DNA of 48,419 nt from Clostridiaceae bacterium UBA6085 (GTDB taxonomy: Bacteria; Bacillota; Clostridia; Clostridiales; Clostridiaceae), in contig DIXH01000006.1 of the NCBI GenBank assembly GCA_002428605.1, positions 7,423 to 55,841 of the forward strand, read 5' to 3'. Below are positions 43,349-48,419 of this stretch, piece after piece. The notes under the pieces were generated by a model. It saw only the letters and a program-made list of their open reading frames with translations. It had not been told where the DNA came from and searched no databases. Both the position numbers and the translations under genes were made by a program. Positions within the stretch are counted from its first letter, which is position 1, and the number at the start of each line of letters is the position of its first letter.

Positions 43349-43777
43349 ATGGACTTCGAAGCTCTGCTCAGCAGGATCTTCACTCTTATATTCATCGCAA
43401 TAATTTACTACATCATTTTCAAGACACTTATTCTGATGGGAAAGGACATGAAGAAGAGAACGACCGGAGAAGAAGAATATTCAGTGCTCGTAGTCGTGGA
43501 TACCGGCGAGAACAGGAACCTGAGGAAAGGGGCGGAGATACCACTCCGGGGGGAAGTGACCCTGGGCCGGAAGAATGACAATACAGTTGTCCTCAGCGAC
43601 CCATATGTTTCCAGCCACCATATCAGGTTCTTCAGGAACGAGGGCAGATACGTTGTGGAGGACATGGGCTCAACCAACGGGACGCTTCTCAACGGGGAAA
43701 AGCTCAAGATGAAGACCTATCTCAAGGACGGCGATGTCATAAGCATCGGCGGACTCTCACTGAAGACAAGCCTTTGA
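43349..43777 (+). CDS. Membrane-anchored FHA domain protein
   Basis: This 142-residue protein has an N-terminal transmembrane segment (about 9-30) and a cytoplasmic FHA domain (about 50-140), a reader of phosphothreonine. The key motif residues are intact: the GR of LGRKNDN, SSHH, and the NG pairs in GSTNGTLLNG. AAGGGGGTG lies before the ATG. It is followed directly by SEDS and PBP genes, an arrangement like fhaB-rodA-pbpA of Actinobacteria. It probably links a Ser/Thr kinase signal to cell-wall synthesis; no kinase gene is in the window. Confidence 0.9.
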   Translation: MDFEALLSRIFTLIFIAIIYYIIFKTLILMGKDMKKRTTGEEEYSVLVVVDTGENRNLRKGAEIPLRGEVTLGRKNDNTVVLSDPYVSSHHIRFFRNEGRYVVEDMGSTNGTLLNGEKLKMKTYLKDGDVISIGGLSLKTSL

Positions 43778-43791
43778 AGGGAGGTGCCGGT

Positions 43792-44982
43792 TTGAATACA
43801 AAAGTTAAGCTGCTGCTTCCTACATTCGCCCTCACAATGGCGTTATTCGCAAACATAGCCATCCTGGGAGACCCGTTTGACGTAGGGGCGCTCATCATGG
43901 GCGGCGTCATGTGCATCCTCATAGGCTATGCCCATATAGTCGTAAACAGGTTCTTTTCACATGGCGACAGGTTCATAGTGTCCATTGCATCCATACTTCC
44001 TGTCATAGGTATAGCCGTGATCTACAGGCTTGACCCGGCGACTGCAATAAGGCAGGTGCTGTGGTTCATAATAGGGATAAGCACATACATGGCGCTTGTG
44101 ATCATTCTTCCGGACCTCAAGAGGTTCGCAAGCCTCAAATATGCATATATGGTGCTGACACTTGTGTTCATGGCCATGGCGACCTTCATCGGCAAGGAGC
44201 TATATGGCGCAAAGAACTGGGTTGACCTGGGCTTCGTGTCCTTTCAGCCCTCGGAGTTCGGGAAGATCTTCTTTGTCTTCTATCTGGCATCAAGCCTAAA
44301 GAACTACACGGACCTGAAGTCTCTTGTCGAGCCGGGTGTTGTAGTAGTGATTTCCCTTGGCTTCATGATACTGCAGAAGGACCTGGGGTCGGCAATGATA
44401 TTCTCCTTCATCGCAATATCCATGCTTTATGTGGCAACCTCCAGGCTCAAATATCTGTTCGGAGCCCTTGGAGCAGGTGCTTTGGGCGCTGTGGCGAGCT
44501 GGGCGATCTTTTCACACATCCAGAAAAGGGTCATGATCTGGAGGGACCCCTGGTCATATGCTGCCAACGAGAGCTACCAGATCGTGCAGGGGCTGTATGC
44601 AATATCCTCGGGCGGACTTTTCGGCTCGGGGCTCTATCAGGGATTCCCGGGATACATACCGGTAAACAAATCCGACTACATATTCGCGGTCATAGTCGAG
44701 GAGCTGGGTGTCATATTCGAACTTGGGATAATGGTCCTTTACTTCATCCTGTTCTTCAGGAGCATAAGGGCCGCCCTCTCAGCCACATCGCCGTTCACTA
44801 CGCTCCTTGCGGTAGGCTTTTCGGTGATGATAGCCATGCAGGTCATTGTAATCATCGGAGGCGTGTATAACATGATCCCGCTTACGGGAATAACCCTTCC
44901 ACTTGTAAGCTACGGCGGAACATCCATGCTTACCGTATTCTTCTGTCTGGGCATCGTCCAGAAGATATCCGAGGAGGTTTGA
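43792..44982 (+). CDS. SEDS family peptidoglycan glycosyltransferase (RodA/FtsW/SpoVE)
   Basis: This 396-residue membrane protein has about ten transmembrane segments and polymerises lipid II together with a class B PBP. SEDS marks include GAKNWVDLGFVSFQPSEFGKI, LQKDLGSAMIF, ESYQIVQGLYAISSGGLFG and the C-terminal LPLVSYGGTSML. The start is TTG 43792, 6 bases after GGGAGGTG; the open frame extends to 43774 but that lies over the site. It lies two bases before a PBP gene, its likely partner. Which of RodA, FtsW or SpoVE it equals cannot be set by sequence alone; the context fits RodA. Confidence 0.92.
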   Translation: MNTKVKLLLPTFALTMALFANIAILGDPFDVGALIMGGVMCILIGYAHIVVNRFFSHGDRFIVSIASILPVIGIAVIYRLDPATAIRQVLWFIIGISTYMALVIILPDLKRFASLKYAYMVLTLVFMAMATFIGKELYGAKNWVDLGFVSFQPSEFGKIFFVFYLASSLKNYTDLKSLVEPGVVVVISLGFMILQKDLGSAMIFSFIAISMLYVATSRLKYLFGALGAGALGAVASWAIFSHIQKRVMIWRDPWSYAANESYQIVQGLYAISSGGLFGSGLYQGFPGYIPVNKSDYIFAVIVEELGVIFELGIMVLYFILFFRSIRAALSATSPFTTLLAVGFSVMIAMQVIVIIGGVYNMIPLTGITLPLVSYGGTSMLTVFFCLGIVQKISEEV

Positions 44983-44983
44983 A

Positions 44984-46462
44984 ATGGGAGACGATACGAG
45001 GATAAGGGTCCTCAACAGGAACATAAGGCTGCTCTCATTTGCCCTTCTTGCGCTTTTCCTTGGAGTGATGTCCTACATGATCTACTTCCAGGTATTCATG
45101 GCTGAGGAGATCGAGGCGAAGCAGGGGAATGTGAGATATCTGGCGAAGACGAACAGGGTCCTTAGAGGCAACATCTACGACAGGGAGGGCAATGTCCTTT
45201 CCTTCAGCGAAAGGCAGGAGGACGGGACACAGAAAAGGGTCTATTCCGGTGGGACACCCTTCAGCCATCCCCTCGGCTATGCAAGCGCACAGTATGGTAT
45301 AGCTGAGCTTGAAAAGAGGATGCAGGAGCATCTTACGAACTACAGCTTCGACCTGACGCTTTCTGCACGGGACTTCCTTGGAATGCTCAAGGACCCTGAC
45401 ACATACGTCGGAGAGGAAAAGTACGGTGACAATGTGGTGACTACCCTGGACAGCAAGCTTCAGCGCGCGGCATACGACAGCCTGGGGTCCCAGTACGGGG
45501 TGGTTGTTGCCATGGATCCTTCAACAGGGGAGATACTTGCCATGGTATCGACGCCTACTTACAATCCGTCAAAGATCGACACGGACTATGAGTCCTATAG
45601 GAACGACACTGACGGTGTCATGGTAAATTTCGCCAATGTGGGCCTTTACCCACCGGGCTCCTCCTTCAAGGTGGTGACGCTGGCGTCCGCCCTCGAGAAT
45701 ATGGGGAATGCCCTCGGCAGGACCTTCGAGGACAATGGAAAGATAGAATTCGCGGATGGCACGGTACTTCCTAACCTCAACAACAGGGCCTATGGGACCA
45801 TAGGACTGGAGGAGGCCCTGGTAGTGTCATCGAACGTGGTTTTCGGAACTGTTGCCATGGAGATAGGCAATGCTGCGCTGAAAGAGACCGCTGAAGATTT
45901 CGGCTTCAACGAGAGGTTCTCCTTCCACGACATCAACCTTGAGGCGTCAAGGTTCCCTGAGCTCTCGAAGAGCCAGGGGGGAGAAATAGCGCAGACAGGA
46001 ATAGGGCAGGGCGAGGTTCTCGCATCCCCTCTTCTTATGGCTATGATAACATCAGCCATAGCAAACGATGGGGTGATGATGCAGCCGAGGCTTGTATCTG
46101 CAATAACCTCACATGACGGCAGCATCAGGGGTGCCTTTGATGCTAAGGCGCTGAAGACGCCGCTAACCAAGGAGGATTCTGACACCATCGCCGCGTTCAT
46201 GAAGGAAGTCGTCGACCAGTCGTCCTCCGCCAACCTGAAGAACCTTGAGAAGCTTTCAGCAGCCGGAAAGACTGGCTCTGCGCAATACTCGGAGCTTGTA
46301 TATGAGGAGCTTGTGACGGGAGTCCATTCCTGGTTCATTGGCTTCGCACCATATGAGGATCCTGAAATAGCTGTTGCTGTGATCGTCAGGGGCGGAGGCT
46401 CCGGAGCAGGGGCAGCTGCTGAAGTTGCAGAGGATGTCATAAGCACTTACCTTGGGAAATGA
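44984..46462 (+). CDS. Class B penicillin-binding protein (transpeptidase)
   Basis: This 492-residue protein has one N-terminal membrane anchor (about 15-35) and a periplasm-facing transpeptidase domain that cross-links peptidoglycan. The active-site motifs are SSFK (Ser226 to Lys229), SSN in VVSSNVVFG, and KTGSA (Lys429 on). It is short for a class B PBP, lacks a long dimerisation domain and PASTA repeats, and resembles PbpA of Actinobacteria and Clostridia. GAGGAGG precedes the ATG. It follows the SEDS gene by one base, supporting a paired polymerase-transpeptidase. Confidence 0.92.
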   Translation: MGDDTRIRVLNRNIRLLSFALLALFLGVMSYMIYFQVFMAEEIEAKQGNVRYLAKTNRVLRGNIYDREGNVLSFSERQEDGTQKRVYSGGTPFSHPLGYASAQYGIAELEKRMQEHLTNYSFDLTLSARDFLGMLKDPDTYVGEEKYGDNVVTTLDSKLQRAAYDSLGSQYGVVVAMDPSTGEILAMVSTPTYNPSKIDTDYESYRNDTDGVMVNFANVGLYPPGSSFKVVTLASALENMGNALGRTFEDNGKIEFADGTVLPNLNNRAYGTIGLEEALVVSSNVVFGTVAMEIGNAALKETAEDFGFNERFSFHDINLEASRFPELSKSQGGEIAQTGIGQGEVLASPLLMAMITSAIANDGVMMQPRLVSAITSHDGSIRGAFDAKALKTPLTKEDSDTIAAFMKEVVDQSSSANLKNLEKLSAAGKTGSAQYSELVYEELVTGVHSWFIGFAPYEDPEIAVAVIVRGGGSGAGAAAEVAEDVISTYLGK

Positions 46463-46478
46463 ACTGGAGGAATCTTGA

Positions 46479-48380
46479 TTGTTCGACCTTGAATATCAGC
46501 TGAGCATACTCCCGGACAATCCGGGAGTGTATCTCATGAAGAACTACCTTGGGGAGATAATATACGTTGGGAAGGCCAAGAACCTTAAGAAAAGGGTCAG
46601 GTCTTATTTCGTGAACTCAAAGAACCAGAATGACAAGACCAGGATCATGGTCTCAAAGATAAAGGAATTCGAGTTCATAATCACTGACAATGAGATGGAA
46701 GCCCTGATACTTGAGATGAACCTCATCAAGAAGCACAGCCCAAGGTACAACGTAAGGCTTAAGGACGACAAGCATTATCCTTTCATCAAGATAACGATAA
46801 ACGAGGATTTTCCAAGGGTCTACATTACGAGGACGTACGCAAAGGACGGCAACAAATACTATGGTCCATATACCGATGCCGGCGCTGTCCACGAGACCCT
46901 TGAAGCCATAAAGAAGATCTATCCCATAAGGACCTGCAAGAGGGTCATAACAGTGGAAGGCGAAAGGACCAAGCCCTGCCTGAACTACCATCTGGGACTA
47001 TGCAAGGCGCCCTGTGCGGGCTATATTTCAAAGGAAGAGTATTCGCTCATGGTCGAGGACATCATAAACCTCCTTGAGGGCAGGGATGTGAAGATCAAGA
47101 GGTCACTTAAGGAAGAGATGGAGAAGGCGGCTGAAGCCCTGGAATTCGAACGCGCCGCATTCATACGCGACAAGATATATTCGATCGAAAAGACCATCGA
47201 GAAGCAGAAGGTCTTCTCGAAGAGCGACGAGGACGAGGACTATATCGGAATATACAGGGAGGGTGACGACGTTTCGGTGCAGGTATTCAGTGTAAGGGAC
47301 GGTAAGCTTACCGGTCGTGAGCACCACATGATAGAAGATACCGTGCACGTTGAGGATCAGGAGATACTCGCCGGCTTCATAAAGAGCTACTACGGAGGTA
47401 CCGCCTTCGTACCAAAGAAGATATACCTTAAGGTGGAGCCTGAAGATGAGATAGTATCCCAGTGGCTGAACCTGAGGCGCGGAAGCAAGGTAAGCCTGAT
47501 CGTACCTTCCAGGGGAGAAAAGCTGAAGATGCTTAACCTTTCAGCCAGCAATGCGAAGATGAGCTTTGAGCAGTTCAGGGACAAGCTGATGAGGGAGAAG
47601 GAGGAGAACAGCCTTGCCCTGATGCAGCTGTCGTCTCTTCTTGAGCTGGACGACGTCCCCATGAGGATCGAAGCCTTTGACATATCCAACATACAGGGTG
47701 TCGATTCAGTCGGGACAATGGTGGTGTTTGAAGGCGGTAAGCCCAAGAACAGCGACTACAGGAGATTCAGGATAAAGACAGTGAAGGGCGCCAACGACTA
47801 CGACTCAATGAGGGAGATACTTGTAAGGCGGTTCAGGAGAGGCCTCGATGAGGTGAGGGAGATCCAGGAGCAGAAGCTGGAGTATGCAGGCGGAAAGTTT
47901 TCTGTTTTTCCTGACCTTATTGTAATGGACGGCGGAAAGGGCCAGGTGAACATCGCCCTTGACGTGCTGAAGTCCCTTGACATCGAGCTTCCTGTCATAG
48001 GACTCGTCAAGGACCACAGGCACAGGACCAGGGGAGTGATATACAACGGCTGCGAGTATTCCATGCTCAGCATGCGTGAATCTCTCATGATGCTGACAAG
48101 GATCCAGGACGAGGTGCACAGGTTCGCGATAACCTATCACAGGACCTTAAGGGACAAGAGGACTCTCCATTCGATCCTCGACGACATACCCAGGATAGGG
48201 GAGAAGAGAAGGAAGAACCTGATGATGGCTTTCGGGTCCATTGAGAACATAAGGAGGGCATCCATCGAAGAGCTCATGAAGACCCCTTCAATTGACAGGT
48301 CCGCCGCTGAGAGCATCCATATGTACTTCCATGGAAGGAACGGCAGGGAAGACACTGAAAAAGAGACGGATGAGATGTAG
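46479..48380 (+). CDS. uvrC: Excinuclease ABC subunit C
   Basis: This 633-residue nuclease makes both cuts in nucleotide excision repair. It has the GIY-YIG domain (about 12-95: PGVYLMKN, IIYVGKAKNLKKRV), a cysteine-bearing RTCKRVI and CLNYHLGLCKAPC region, a UVR motif (EALEFERAAFIRDKI, about 215), the RNase H-like domain (EAFDISNIQG, VMDGGKGQ, VKDHRHRTRG) and a C-terminal helix-hairpin-helix (IGEKRRKNLMMAFGS). The TTG start has CTGGAGGAA 6 bases upstream. It ends the cell-wall operon, 16 bases after the PBP gene, and no LexA box was seen near it. Confidence 0.96.
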   Translation: MFDLEYQLSILPDNPGVYLMKNYLGEIIYVGKAKNLKKRVRSYFVNSKNQNDKTRIMVSKIKEFEFIITDNEMEALILEMNLIKKHSPRYNVRLKDDKHYPFIKITINEDFPRVYITRTYAKDGNKYYGPYTDAGAVHETLEAIKKIYPIRTCKRVITVEGERTKPCLNYHLGLCKAPCAGYISKEEYSLMVEDIINLLEGRDVKIKRSLKEEMEKAAEALEFERAAFIRDKIYSIEKTIEKQKVFSKSDEDEDYIGIYREGDDVSVQVFSVRDGKLTGREHHMIEDTVHVEDQEILAGFIKSYYGGTAFVPKKIYLKVEPEDEIVSQWLNLRRGSKVSLIVPSRGEKLKMLNLSASNAKMSFEQFRDKLMREKEENSLALMQLSSLLELDDVPMRIEAFDISNIQGVDSVGTMVVFEGGKPKNSDYRRFRIKTVKGANDYDSMREILVRRFRRGLDEVREIQEQKLEYAGGKFSVFPDLIVMDGGKGQVNIALDVLKSLDIELPVIGLVKDHRHRTRGVIYNGCEYSMLSMRESLMMLTRIQDEVHRFAITYHRTLRDKRTLHSILDDIPRIGEKRRKNLMMAFGSIENIRRASIEELMKTPSIDRSAAESIHMYFHGRNGREDTEKETDEM

Positions 48381-48419
48381 ATCGTGGTTCTTTATTGACT
48401 TTGGGTACTATGCGATATA
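48381..48419 (+). other. Non-coding end of window with possible truncated promoter
   Basis: After the uvrC stop, TTGACT at 48395-48400 could be a -35 element, with its -10 starting at the window edge (GATATA). No hairpin terminator is seen in these 39 bases. Confidence 0.25.

Noticed and set aside
45790..46446. Minus-strand open frame of 218 codons
   Set aside because: It is antisense to the transpeptidase domain of the PBP, which has all active-site motifs; the shadow has low-complexity Ser/Ala sequence.

Overview
The window looks like a chromosomal segment of an anaerobic, endospore-former-type Gram-positive bacterium (class Clostridia). The support is: strong AGGAGG-type ribosome binding sites with frequent TTG and GTG starts, several SH3b autolysins, a flavodiiron/rubredoxin-reductase pair, YitT, DUF1659/DUF2922 and FtsEX-CtpA genes, and a LexA box of the Firmicutes type before uvrBA. 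Arginine codons are strongly biased to AGG. I cannot name the species. No stretch over 300 bases is gene-free, and I see no tRNA, rRNA, CRISPR array or riboswitch.

Region 1 (1-8300), envelope hydrolases. After the tail of an unknown gene come three tandem secreted autolysins with near-identical signal peptides, a shared N-terminal SH3-like module and SH3b repeats. Their catalytic ends differ: amidase_3, NlpC/P60 and glucosaminidase. An LCP (LytR-CpsA-Psr) gene, which typically attaches glycopolymers to the wall, is convergent with them.

Region 2 (8300-25180), a surface polysaccharide locus. It holds rfbB, rfbC, an IS200-type insertion sequence, the Wzm/Wzt exporter, two small GT2 transferases, a polyprenyl-phosphate sugar-phosphate transferase, three large tandem two-domain GT2 proteins, rfbD, rfbA and a GT4 transferase. 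Together these encode dTDP-L-rhamnose synthesis, lipid-linked initiation, elongation and ABC-type export of a probably rhamnose-containing glycan. A terminator closes the region.

Region 3 (25180-35100), housekeeping and stress. A DUF1659/DUF2922 pair is followed by a YihY membrane protein. A minus-strand fprA plus rubredoxin-reductase operon (O2/NO defence) comes next. A GNAT gene then leads into an acpS-nnr-alr-yitT-yitT operon with overlapping genes.

Region 4 (35100-48419), division, repair and elongation. It contains ftsE-ftsX-ctpA, uvrB-uvrA behind a LexA-box promoter, then an FHA protein, a SEDS glycosyltransferase (RodA/FtsW), a class B PBP and uvrC. All three Uvr proteins are present, but uvrC lies in the cell-wall operon.

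The most interesting themes are three. The autolysins share an uncharacterised N-terminal module. A beta-sandwich repeat from two autolysins seems to recur at the N-terminus of an 817-residue glycosyltransferase next door. The three large two-domain GT2 proteins appear to have lost catalytic motifs in different halves.
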